Program-made: the position numbers and the translations under genes
Source of the DNA: Clostridia bacterium
GTDB taxonomy: Bacteria > Bacillota > Clostridia > Christensenellales > CAG-138
Length of the DNA stretch: 32,372 nucleotides
Assembly (NCBI GenBank): GCA_017539215.1
Contig: JAFYHI010000002.1
Coordinates: forward strand, 1 to 32,372
Direction of reading: 5' to 3'
The notes under the pieces: model-generated
What the model was told of the DNA's origin: nothing
What the model saw: only the letters and a program-made list of their open reading frames with translations
The model's database searches: none
Shown here: positions 1 through 7,098 of the stretch, one piece after another
Layout: the number at the start of each line of letters is the position of its first letter
Position numbering within the stretch: the first letter of the stretch is position 1

Positions 1-33
1 GCAGATGGCGGCGGTGATGATCAGCTTTTCCAT
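1..33 (-). CDS. kce: 3-keto-5-aminohexanoate cleavage enzyme, N-terminal fragment
   Basis: Only the first 11 codons lie in the window, giving MEKLIITAAIC, which matches the characteristic start of the BKACE/Kce family as I know it. Kce condenses 3-keto-5-aminohexanoate with acetyl-CoA to give 3-aminobutyryl-CoA and acetoacetate in lysine fermentation. An AGGAG ribosome site lies just upstream, and the gene starts 13 nt after the kal stop, so the two are co-transcribed. The assignment rests on a short match plus the fact that kal, the next pathway step, is adjacent. Confidence 0.7.
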   Translation of the reverse strand, partial: MEKLIITAAIC

Positions 34-46
34 ATAAGACTCCTTA

Positions 47-454
47 TCAGATATTATCGTAATTGCCGCGCTTCTTGTCCTTGGGGACTACGCAGGTGCC
101 GGTCGCCCTGCAAACGACTATGGGCTCGGCAAGCACGTCGCAGGCGGAATCGTTTATGTCGGGACGGGGCGCTATGACCTTGCGGGCCTCAAACGCCATC
201 TTGCGGGAGGTGTTGCCGATATGGGTGATCTCGCCGTAGGCCTCGATATAGTCGCCCGCGAAAACGGGAGCGATGAACTCGACCATATCGTACGCCTTAA
301 AGAGACCCTCGTCACCGTCGAGCTTTATAAGCAGCTCGGTCGCAACGTCGCCGAAAAGGGCCAGCATGTGCGCACCGTCGACAAGGTTGCCGCCGTAATG
401 CGCGTCCTGCGCGCTCATGCGCAGACGGATGGTGGATGTGATCTTGTTTTCCAT
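47..454 (-). CDS. kal: 3-aminobutyryl-CoA ammonia lyase (lysine fermentation)
   Basis: This 135-residue protein resembles Kal, a small hot-dog-fold enzyme that removes ammonia from L-3-aminobutyryl-CoA to give crotonyl-CoA in the clostridial lysine-to-butyrate/acetate pathway. Visible features are the N-terminal block [17 protein letters not shown] and the hot-dog strand pattern [20 protein letters not shown] near residues 70-90. The start at 454 is chosen because a GGAGG ribosome site lies 9 nt upstream; the same frame stays open to 658, but that stretch is the structured leader described below, not coding. The gene is the first of its operon, with kce next. The family call is by recognition of sequence and gene pair; other hot-dog CoA enzymes are the main alternative. 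Confidence 0.85.
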   Translation of the reverse strand: MENKITSTIRLRMSAQDAHYGGNLVDGAHMLALFGDVATELLIKLDGDEGLFKAYDMVEFIAPVFAGDYIEAYGEITHIGNTSRKMAFEARKVIAPRPDINDSACDVLAEPIVVCRATGTCVVPKDKKRGNYDNI

Positions 455-486
455 ACTAAGTATCCTCCGTGTAATTGATTCTTGAT

Positions 487-508
487 AAAAAAAGGCGCTG
501 CCCAGCGC
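487..508 (-). terminator. Intrinsic terminator / expression platform of the lysine riboswitch
   Basis: On the minus strand a 5-bp stem GCGCT-GGGC-AGCGC (508 to 495) is followed by C and seven T residues (493 to 487), 33 nt before the kal start. A competing hairpin (526 to 505) has a 9-bp stem (with three G-U wobbles) capped by a C(UUCG)G tetraloop, and its 3' arm shares four bases (505-508) with the terminator stem, so the two cannot form together. A third option pairs GGCGC at the aptamer end (538-534) with GCGCC just before the T-run (498-494). Which fold lysine favours cannot be settled by eye. Confidence 0.7.
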
Positions 509-524
509 GGCCCCGAAGAACCGC

Positions 525-693
525 ACGAATAGCGCGCCATTGAACGATATCAATGACAGTCGCACGGCACTGAGCCGGGCGCCCAGATGCGCCCCACGCG
601 GATAAAGCACACCTTCGGCAGGAGCCCCATTCTGCCGCCCCAAAGGGCTCCGCAGCACGAAACGGCGGCATACCTGAGTTCCTGCGCCTCTAC
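525..693 (-). ncRNA. Lysine riboswitch aptamer (L-box)
   Basis: The minus-strand leader carries the conserved lysine-riboswitch core in order: TAGAGGCGC at the start (692-684), then GGTATGCCGCC, then CTGCCGAAGG (around 620-611), then ATCTGGGCGCCCGG, and GACTGTCATTGATATCGTTCAATGG followed by GCGCTA (about 561-530, quoted here in parts of one block). These align with my memory of the B. subtilis lysC leader (AGAGG, GTATGCC, GCCGAAG, CTGG, CTGTCA, GGCTA). The 5' strand starts almost exactly at the predicted transcription start. It precedes lysine catabolic genes, so it probably senses the pathway substrate. Confidence 0.88.
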
Positions 694-699
694 GCTTTC

Positions 700-728
700 A
701 TTATAAAAGAAACGGCGCCCTCTGTCAA
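700..728 (-). promoter_or_regulatory. Sigma-A-type promoter of the kal-kce operon
   Basis: On the minus strand TTGACA (728-723) is separated by exactly 17 nt from TATAAT (705-700), a perfect consensus. Transcription should start near 693, giving a leader of about 240 nt that contains the lysine riboswitch. The strength of the promoter suggests control is mainly at the RNA level. Confidence 0.9.
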
Positions 729-864
729 GTACAAAAAACCGCTGTACAAACCTTTGGAGAACACTTTTTTGTTGCCGCAGCGTGCAATGAGTTGTATTAT
801 AATTGCAGTATATGTGACGGATGGGGCACGGACGACGACTGATTAAGCGAAGGGAGGTGTTTCG

Positions 865-1428
865 GTGACCGAGGGCAATCTGACGGAATTGTTTTTCGGG
901 CGCAGCGAGGAGGCCGTTATGCTTGCGGAGAAGCGGTACGGCAAAACCTGCCGCGCGTTTGCAAAGAGGATACTCGGCTCATACCGCGACGCGGAGGAGG
1001 CCGCAAACGACGCGCTGCTTGCCGCGTGGAACAGCATACCCCCGAACAGGCCGAAATGCTTTGAGGCCTATCTTTACGCGCTGACGCGGCGCATCTCGAT
1101 CGACGCTCTGCGCCGAAGAACACGGCTTAAACGCGGAGGAAACGAGCGGGCGGCGGCGCTTGAGGAGCTTTCGGAATGCATACCTTCCCCCGCCGACGTT
1201 GAACTCGAGGCGGAAAGGGCCGAGCTGCGCGATATGCTCAACGCGTTCCTCGACGGTCTGCCGGAAAAGACGAGGCGCATATTCCTGCAGCGCTACTGGT
1301 GGGCCATGTCCGCAAAGGAGATAGCGGCGGAGGCCGGAATGAAGGAGAGCGCCGTGAGGATGCAGCTTTTGAGGACGAGGGAAAAACTGAAGGAATACCT
1401 TGAAAAGGAGGTTTACCGCAATGAATAA
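865..1428 (+). CDS. ECF-family RNA polymerase sigma factor
   Basis: A 187-residue sigma-70 protein of the extracytoplasmic-function type, which directs RNA polymerase to a small stress or envelope regulon. Region 2 spans roughly residues 20-85 (including SYRDAEEAANDALLAAW and a basic stretch at 81-91); region 4 spans about 125-180, with a helix-turn-helix around MSAKEIAAEAGMKESAVRMQ. Regions 1 and 3 are absent, as expected. The GTG start at 865 is supported by GGGAGGTG at 852-859. A TATAAT lies at 798-803, but no well-spaced consensus -35 goes with it. The gene overlaps the next one by 8 nt (ATGAATAA), so both are translationally coupled, which is the usual arrangement of a sigma factor with its regulator. 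Confidence 0.9.
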   Translation: MTEGNLTELFFGRSEEAVMLAEKRYGKTCRAFAKRILGSYRDAEEAANDALLAAWNSIPPNRPKCFEAYLYALTRRISIDALRRRTRLKRGGNERAAALEELSECIPSPADVELEAERAELRDMLNAFLDGLPEKTRRIFLQRYWWAMSAKEIAAEAGMKESAVRMQLLRTREKLKEYLEKEVYRNE

Positions 1429-2968
1429 ACACGATATCGACGAGGCTATGAACGGGATACGCGAGGAGCATATCCTGGATTCACGCCCGAAGGCGGAGAA
1501 AAACCGCGGCGCGCTTAATTGGGTCGCCGCTATTGCCGCGGCTGCCGCGGCCGTGATGGGCGCGATAGTCTTAATAAGCTCGCTGAAGGAGGGAAAATCG
1601 CCCACGGTTGACGCCGCCGCACCGACGGACGCCGTGCAGACGGAGACCGCGGCGCCCGCTTTTACGGCTGCGCCCGCGCTCACGTTTCCGACGGAAGGGC
1701 CGCTTGCGGCTCAGCTTGCCGACAAGCAGCTTTCGGATACGGGAAAGAGGCTTGCGGCCTCCGCGCTGAAGATGGCGCGCACGCCCCTGCTTCCCTCAGA
1801 GGGGTCTTCCGAATACGCCGAGTATCTTGCCGAGCTGCGGCTGACGAAGTACGGGCGCGGGGCTCATCTCGGCGGGTTCTATCAAAAAACGCTGAACGAG
1901 TTTTTGAGCGGCTCCCAAGAGAACGGGGCGTTCTCGCCCTTCTGCGCGTACACGGCCCTTGCAATGCTTGCCGAAGTCACCGGCGGCGAAACGAGAGCCC
2001 AGATACTCGACCTTTTGGGAGTGCCGGATATCGGCACACTGCGTCAGATGACGGCGGGGCTGACGGACTCGAACTACCGCGACGGCGAGCGCGAGACGAT
2101 TCTTTCCGCCGCCTCGTTCTGGATGAACGACCTGCTTCCTGCCGAGTCATTCAAAAGCGAAGCGCTTGACGCGCTTGCCGAATACCACAGAGCCTCCTCG
2201 TTTACGGGAACGATGGGAAGCCCGGAGTACGACGCGCTGATGCGTGACTGGATAAACGAGAACACCAACGGCCTTCTTTCGGAACAGGTGAAGGAAATTG
2301 AGTCCGACCCTTCCGTCATGATGCGGCTTATGACCACGCTGTACTTCAAGGCCGGCTGGACGGGAGGCAGGCAGGACGCGGCAAAGCTCCTCTTCCATTC
2401 CGTGAACGGCGACCGCGAAACGGATTTCCTTGTCGGAAGCGGCGCCGACTACTTTGACGGGGACGGGTTCACCATGGCGTCCAAGGACCTGTACGGCGGG
2501 AACAAGATGTGGTTCATACTGCCGGACGAGGGCGTGACGATAGACTCCCTGCTTGAAAACGGCGCCGCGCTCGACGCCATACTCACAGGGAACGGCGGAA
2601 AGGGCTTCGAGGGGCATTACCGCGTGTCCGTGCGCGTGCCGATGTTTGATTCGGAGTCGAAGATAAACCTGATAAACGGGCTTAAGCACCTTGGCGTGAC
2701 CGACTGCTTCGATGCGGACGCGGCTGACTTTTCCCCGCTTTCGGACGAAGAAGGGATATGCGTTTCGGAGGCCGACCACGGCGTGAGGGTGATAATGGAC
2801 AGGGACGGCGTGGAGGCGGCGGCTTTCACCAATATCGGCATAACCTACGGCGGCGCGCTCGACCCCGTGAAGCTGTACACGTTCACCGCCGACAGGCCTT
2901 TCATCTATCTTATTATGAGTGACGACGGTGCGCCGCTGTTTGCGGGTACGATGTACACGGCGGAATAA
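1421..2968 (+). CDS. Membrane-anchored serpin (serine protease inhibitor family), paired with the sigma factor
   Basis: A 515-residue protein. Residues 1-31 are a charged, presumably cytoplasmic segment; 32-54 form one transmembrane helix; 60-100 is an Ala/Thr/Pro linker; the rest is a serpin domain, presumably outside the cell. Serpin marks include NGAFSPFCAYTALAMLAE, a FKAGW-type block, the reactive-loop hinge DGVEAAAF (G463-F469) and the C-terminal FTADRPFIYLIMSDDGAPLF. The hinge has small residues at P12-P10, compatible with an inhibitory serpin, though P14 is Val rather than Thr/Ser and P9 is Phe. The reactive loop is about three residues shorter than in alpha-1-antitrypsin by my count. 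The start at 1421 follows AAAGGAGG. The short N-terminal segment is reminiscent of the DDxxIEEA-like tails of clostridial ECF-associated membrane proteins; a role in binding the sigma factor is inference. Confidence 0.85.
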   Translation: MNKHDIDEAMNGIREEHILDSRPKAEKNRGALNWVAAIAAAAAAVMGAIVLISSLKEGKSPTVDAAAPTDAVQTETAAPAFTAAPALTFPTEGPLAAQLADKQLSDTGKRLAASALKMARTPLLPSEGSSEYAEYLAELRLTKYGRGAHLGGFYQKTLNEFLSGSQENGAFSPFCAYTALAMLAEVTGGETRAQILDLLGVPDIGTLRQMTAGLTDSNYRDGERETILSAASFWMNDLLPAESFKSEALDALAEYHRASSFTGTMGSPEYDALMRDWINENTNGLLSEQVKEIESDPSVMMRLMTTLYFKAGWTGGRQDAAKLLFHSVNGDRETDFLVGSGADYFDGDGFTMASKDLYGGNKMWFILPDEGVTIDSLLENGAALDAILTGNGGKGFEGHYRVSVRVPMFDSESKINLINGLKHLGVTDCFDADAADFSPLSDEEGICVSEADHGVRVIMDRDGVEAAAFTNIGITYGGALDPVKLYTFTADRPFIYLIMSDDGAPLFAGTMYTAE

Positions 2969-3002
2969 CGCATCCCAAAAAACGGGCGCACGCTCGTCAA
3001 TG

Positions 3003-3044
3003 AAGACCCGGATAAAGGAACGGCCTTTGCACCGGGTCTTTTTT
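3003..3044 (+). terminator. Intrinsic terminator after the sigma-serpin operon
   Basis: AAGACCCGG (3003-3011) pairs with CCGGGTCTT (3032-3040), with a nested AAAGG/CCTTT stem inside the loop, followed by a run of T to 3044. It closes the sigma factor-serpin transcript. Confidence 0.9.
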
Positions 3045-3112
3045 GCGGCCCGGCCGGGACGCCTTTTTCGCGCACGCGGTTTTATATATTTTTGCGGCGC
3101 AGGCGTTATATA

Positions 3113-3142
3113 TTGACGGGATTCGACAGGATTTTGTATAAT
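3113..3142 (+). promoter_or_regulatory. Sigma-A-type promoter of the duplicated-unit membrane protein operon
   Basis: TTGACG (3113-3118), an 18-nt spacer and TATAAT (3137-3142). The expected start near 3149 lies downstream of a possible GTG at 3148, which supports the TTG start at 3181 for the first gene. Confidence 0.8.
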
Positions 3143-3180
3143 ATTGAGTGGAGCAATTTGCCCCGAAGGAGGGTCTTGTT

Positions 3181-4086
3181 TTGGAAAAGCGTCACGTCAG
3201 CTACGTGCCGGTTGCGATAACCGCGCTTGTCATCGTTATACTTGCCGCCGTGTTCCCGCTGTACCACACGGGCGGGTTCCGTTTCGGCACCTTTGAACTG
3301 TCGTCCGATTATAAGCTCGGCTATGCATTTACAAGCTTTTTCGGCGGGAGTATGGGCGACAAGCTGTTCGTCAGCTTTCAGCTCATTTCGTTCCTTTTGG
3401 GGTGTTTGCTGCTGCTGGGCGCTCTTGCGAGGATGAAAGGGCTTTGCGTCGCCTCGTCGGTGCTGGGTTCCGTCGTGATGCTTATTAACATCATCATCTA
3501 CATAAAGCGCGTGGGCGCGGCGAGCGGGTTTGTGTTCGGCGCGAACTCCTCCGTCACCATCATCGCGTGGGCGGTGCTGTTTCTGTTCTTTACGGCAATG
3601 GCGCTTTCGTTCATGACCGAGACCGTCGGGCGCGATTTTTACTTTCTCATTATCGTCAGCGTGTTTACTCTTGGCATCGTAATGATGATGCCTCTGTTCC
3701 AGAATGACGGCGGCACGTTCTACTTCAAGTTCAACGGCGGGTTCAATCAGGCCATCCGCGCGCTTGTCAAGCTGGACAAGACCGCGCTTAAAGGCTATCA
3801 GACCGTCAGGTTCGGGCTTGCGGCGTTCTTCCCCGCCCTCCTGCTGTTTATCGGCGCCGCCGCAAGGAAAAAGTGGCTTGGCATAGTCGCCTCCGTCGGC
3901 GGGTTAGTCGGCATGGTCTACTGCATTTTCAGCTACGGCTCGGTGATAAAGTCCATCGGCGGCAAGGTCGGCGCCGCCATTATCGGCAAGACGGCCGGCG
4001 TTTCCTTCGGGAGCTGGCTGACCATCGCAATGTTTATACTCGCTCTGTTTACCTCGGTGCTTATAGGTCACGAGAAAAACGGCTGA
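3181..4086 (+). CDS. Multi-pass membrane protein with an internally duplicated unit
   Basis: A 301-residue integral membrane protein of unknown function. The TTG start at 3181 has AAGGAGGG 7 nt upstream. It has about eight hydrophobic helices in two similar halves. Each half begins with a helix ending in a PLY/PLF motif, then a Gly-rich aromatic extracytoplasmic stretch (FPLYHTGGFRFGTF near residue 25; MPLFQNDGGTFYFKF near 170), then three further helices with a basic turn (ALARMKGL; AAARKKWLG). The next gene encodes a paralogue with the same plan. I do not recognise a characterised family. No charged residue conserved within the membrane suggests a transporter mechanism; a structural or sensory role is equally possible. 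Confidence 0.85.
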   Translation: MEKRHVSYVPVAITALVIVILAAVFPLYHTGGFRFGTFELSSDYKLGYAFTSFFGGSMGDKLFVSFQLISFLLGCLLLLGALARMKGLCVASSVLGSVVMLINIIIYIKRVGAASGFVFGANSSVTIIAWAVLFLFFTAMALSFMTETVGRDFYFLIIVSVFTLGIVMMMPLFQNDGGTFYFKFNGGFNQAIRALVKLDKTALKGYQTVRFGLAAFFPALLLFIGAAARKKWLGIVASVGGLVGMVYCIFSYGSVIKSIGGKVGAAIIGKTAGVSFGSWLTIAMFILALFTSVLIGHEKNG

Positions 4087-4117
4087 TCTTCCGCGGTAAC
4101 AAGGCCCGGAGGCTGAT

Positions 4118-5356
4118 ATGCAAGAACACCGCATACCGTTTACTTCAGTAAGGGTCATATCGGTACTTCTGCTTTTGGTGCTCATCGTATTTCCTTTATA
4201 CGACGAGGGTTCCGGCACGCTCAATTTTTTAAGCGGCAGGAGGCTTTTGGGCACCGCAGCGGCGCTCGTTTCGGGGGAAGCGGAGATCTCGGATTGGAGC
4301 TTCGTTTTTACGGCCCTCGCCTCGCTGTTTGCGGTGATGCTGCTTTTCGGCGCGTTTGCCAAGATCAAAACCGTTTGCGTGCTCGGGTCCGCATTCGGCT
4401 TTTTATCGCTTGGCATCAGCTCTGCGGTCTACATCGTACTTGACTCCGGCGTGCACGACATCATCGGGCCTACGTCGGATTTTTCGTTCTTCCTGTGGGT
4501 GGTTTTGGCGCTGTTCGCGGCGGCGCTGTTCTGCTCCGCGATTCTGCAGAAGCCCGGGGACTTTATGGAATGGTTCATTACTCTCGCGTTCTTCCTTGCG
4601 CTCATCTGCGCCTTTGCCCCGCTTTACGTTCCCGGAGGCGGCACGCTGAATCTTATCGACAGATCCGATCTGCACATTGCGCTTGATGCGTGGCGCGAAG
4701 GGTCGGGGCATCTTGCGGAGTATAGATGGCCCGTTATGTTCAGGTTCCTTACGGGGGTCCCTGCGCTGCTGCTGTTTGTGCTTGCGCTTTTGAGGAAGCG
4801 CGCTCCCGCAACCGTATTTGCCGGGCTCGGCCTTGCGGGATGGGCGTTTTCGATGGTCGGCTGGTGCATGAGTGTCGGCCGAAGCGGGGCGCTGCTGCCG
4901 CATATGATCGGCAAGACCGCCGACATTACGGCGTGGATGCTGCTTGCCGTGCCCATACTGTTTGCGATAATACTTGCCCTTGGGATAAACAGCGCGGGGC
5001 GCACGGGCTCCGCATGCGGCGCGAACGGAGGCTGCGCTTTTATGGACTCCGCCTATGCCGCGCAGATGGGCAAGCCCGCCAATATGACCTATTGCGGCAA
5101 GCTCAACAAATTCGTTTTCAAGCGCGACCACTGTCCCATGTTCCGCTCCGCCGGGTGTGCAAACGGCATATGCGCAAACGCAACGCATGACCATAGAGGC
5201 GGCATAATAAACGGCGAGCTGTTCGGCGGGCGCTGTTACTGCAGTCACTACGGGCGCGTGGTGGCGCCAAGAACGCACTGCAAACACTACGTTTACTATT
5301 TTGAAACGGCGGATTTCCGCAAGTATGTCGACGAAACGGCGTCGAAGATACGCTGA
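4118..5356 (+). CDS. Paralogous duplicated-unit membrane protein with cysteine-rich C-terminal domain
   Basis: A 412-residue protein with an ATG start after CCCGGAGG. Residues 12-145 and 153-290 repeat the unit seen in the upstream gene (VFPLYDEGSGTLNF near 25; FAPLYVPGGGTLNL near 167; basic turns FAKIKTV and LLRKRAP). Unlike its neighbour it then carries a soluble tail of about 120 residues with nine cysteines (300, 306, 326, 339, 347, 352, 373, 375, 388) and several histidines, suggesting metal or cluster binding, or disulfides if exported. The tail ends in a charged segment FRKYVDETASKIR. Gap to the upstream gene is 31 nt. Function unknown. Confidence 0.85.
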   Translation: MQEHRIPFTSVRVISVLLLLVLIVFPLYDEGSGTLNFLSGRRLLGTAAALVSGEAEISDWSFVFTALASLFAVMLLFGAFAKIKTVCVLGSAFGFLSLGISSAVYIVLDSGVHDIIGPTSDFSFFLWVVLALFAAALFCSAILQKPGDFMEWFITLAFFLALICAFAPLYVPGGGTLNLIDRSDLHIALDAWREGSGHLAEYRWPVMFRFLTGVPALLLFVLALLRKRAPATVFAGLGLAGWAFSMVGWCMSVGRSGALLPHMIGKTADITAWMLLAVPILFAIILALGINSAGRTGSACGANGGCAFMDSAYAAQMGKPANMTYCGKLNKFVFKRDHCPMFRSAGCANGICANATHDHRGGIINGELFGGRCYCSHYGRVVAPRTHCKHYVYYFETADFRKYVDETASKIR

Positions 5357-5377
5357 ACCGCAGCGAAAGGCAGCGAT

Positions 5378-6082
5378 ATGAAATCAAATGATACGACCGA
5401 TAAGAACGAACGCAGGTCAAAAAAGCCCGATATCAAAAAAATAGGCAAGGCTGCCGCGCACACCGCAGCGGGGGCAGCGCTTGCGGGTTCGGTGTTTTTG
5501 GGGAGCCTGTTCTCCTCCCCCGCCGAGGTTATGGAAGGGAGCAAGGACACGCCGACGGCGCCGACCGCGATAGTGCAGACGGAGGAGCTGCCGCCCGAAC
5601 CCGAGTTTTTCGCCGCGCCCGAAGCGGAGCCCGAGGCCGAAAAGCGCCGCAGCCTGAAAGAGCGCATAAAAGACGCGCTGCTGCGCCTGCCCGCCGCCGT
5701 TCGCGCGGCGGTGCTTCTGCCCATGTGGGCCGTGGGGTATACGGTCTTGTGGATAGTCGGGGCGATATCCGGCCTTGCCTCAATGCCGCTCATAGGGCCG
5801 ATAGTGAAGTTTATACTTGGCATTGCGATAGTCGCTGCCGCGGTGGTGATCGGCGAAAAGCTGCTATTTCCCGACGTGCCGATCAAAAAGCTGCTTTCAA
5901 AGCACAACCTCGTGCCGCTTATAATATGCGCGGCGGGCGTCTCGCTTGCGGGCACTTTCGGCGGAATGCTCTGGAAGGACAAGCCCTATATAACGCCGAT
6001 AGTGGATATGGGGTTTGCGGCGGTTTACCTGTTGAGCTTTTGGCTGATGAGCCTTGAAGAGCGCAGAAAGAAACGCGTGTGA
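5378..6082 (+). CDS. Hypothetical membrane protein with charged N-terminal region
   Basis: A 234-residue protein starting 21 nt after the Cys-rich membrane protein, with GAAAGG upstream of its ATG. The first 25 residues are rich in Lys, Asp and Arg; residues 28-46 are moderately hydrophobic; residues 50-95 form a Pro/Glu/Ala-rich linker; and four or so helices follow between about 105 and 225. It ends in a basic tail EERRKKRV. No family recognised. Its position indicates it works with the two preceding membrane proteins, but nothing in the sequence says how. Confidence 0.75.
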   Translation: MKSNDTTDKNERRSKKPDIKKIGKAAAHTAAGAALAGSVFLGSLFSSPAEVMEGSKDTPTAPTAIVQTEELPPEPEFFAAPEAEPEAEKRRSLKERIKDALLRLPAAVRAAVLLPMWAVGYTVLWIVGAISGLASMPLIGPIVKFILGIAIVAAAVVIGEKLLFPDVPIKKLLSKHNLVPLIICAAGVSLAGTFGGMLWKDKPYITPIVDMGFAAVYLLSFWLMSLEERRKKRV

Positions 6083-6148
6083 CGGAAAACGGGCCGGGCT
6101 TCGGGCTTGGGTTTTTCCGATGCATCAATGACGAAAGGAGCGGAGCAA

Positions 6149-6856
6149 ATGGCAGAAAGGCTGTCTTCAGCGGAATTGAGAAAAGCTTTGCCGAATATCG
6201 AGTTCGCTTCGGATCACAGCAGGATATACGACGATTTCGTCAGAAGCCTGATGTGGTGCGGGGACGATATGACGGTCAGGCATCCGCAGGATTACTCCGG
6301 GCAGGAGTCCGTAAAGCTCGTTTGTTCCGGGTATCGGACGTATGAAAGCGTTTGGGAGTATCTTTCGGCGGAGGACCCGAAGGAGTTTGAGCGTCTGCAG
6401 CGACGCTATGCGGCAGAAATGCTGCGGTTCCTGCAAACCGAAACGCTGCCCGTCAGGGAGGTGCACGTCTGTTCAAGTGTGAATCAAAAGGTTTTTGACG
6501 CGCTGTGCAGGCAGAGCACCATTGAATCCATGCGTATCAAAAGGTTTACGGGCAGACAGATAAACGCGATCGCCGATCTGCGTTCGCTGAAAAAGCTGTT
6601 CATCGAATGCGGAAGCTCCCTCACCGATATCTCTCCGCTTTCAAAGCTGACCGGGCTTGAGGTGCTGATACTCGGGCAGACAAAGAACGCACACGATTAT
6701 TCCGCTCTTTCCGCGCTGAAAAACCTGAAGGTGCTCGGTATCTGCGCTTATCAAACCGCCGTGAATACCACGATCGAGGTCGACGATCTGGGGTTTATAA
6801 AAGAATTGCCGTCGCTTGAATATGTGGATATCATGGACGTTCGTTTGAATGTATAA
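6149..6856 (+). CDS. Leucine-rich-repeat protein, cytoplasmic
   Basis: A 235-residue protein. The ATG at 6149 is preferred over upstream in-frame ATGs (6107, 6128) because AAAGGAG lies 8 nt before it. The C-terminal half contains at least three leucine-rich repeats of the bacterial internalin-like type (IADLRSLKKLFIE; LSKLTGLEVLILG; LSALKNLKVLGI, then LPSLEYVDI). The N-terminal 120 residues are mixed and unrecognised. There is no signal peptide or membrane helix, so it probably acts in the cytosol in protein binding. It is the last gene before a terminator, so it likely belongs to the membrane-protein operon. Confidence 0.75.
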   Translation: MAERLSSAELRKALPNIEFASDHSRIYDDFVRSLMWCGDDMTVRHPQDYSGQESVKLVCSGYRTYESVWEYLSAEDPKEFERLQRRYAAEMLRFLQTETLPVREVHVCSSVNQKVFDALCRQSTIESMRIKRFTGRQINAIADLRSLKKLFIECGSSLTDISPLSKLTGLEVLILGQTKNAHDYSALSALKNLKVLGICAYQTAVNTTIEVDDLGFIKELPSLEYVDIMDVRLNV

Positions 6857-6895
6857 CGCGAATAAAGTATGATCAAAGAACGCAAACAACCGAGC

Positions 6896-6941
6896 AGCGC
6901 CTCGAACGCTTTGCCGAGCGTCCGGCCACGGGCGCTTTTTT
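6896..6941 (+). terminator. Intrinsic terminator after the leucine-rich-repeat gene
   Basis: AGCGCC (6896-6901) pairs with GGCGCT (6931-6936), enclosing a second stem ACGCT/AGCGT (6906-6910 with 6917-6921), followed by six T residues. From here to 7098 I see no gene. Confidence 0.8.
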
Positions 6942-7098
6942 GTTGTCAAAAACACAGGAAGGAAGTGAAAAAAGACCTTACAGTGTCGCCGCCTAGATGT
7001 CGGGACAAGAAAAGAGCCCTGCGTTCGCAGTGTTTGCAGCGGCTCATTGAAAGCGTCATTTAACTGTCGGCCTTTGCAGCGGCGCCTGCGTTTGCGCC

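Noticed and set aside
458-658. N-terminal extension of Kal
   Set aside because: The frame is open, but the region lies inside the riboswitch leader, and a strong GGAGG site marks the start at 454.
750-790. ECF-type autoregulatory promoter (GAAC and CGT motifs) before the sigma gene
   Set aside because: GAAC at about 759 and CGT at about 781 are 18 nt apart, longer than the usual 16-17, and neither motif is extended; too weak to list.
2919-3116. 65-codon open frame at the end of the serpin gene
   Set aside because: It overlaps the serpin end and a strong terminator and has no ribosome site.
6869-7063. 64-codon open frame after the leucine-rich-repeat gene
   Set aside because: It runs through the terminator at 6896-6941, has no ribosome site and is basic low-complexity sequence.
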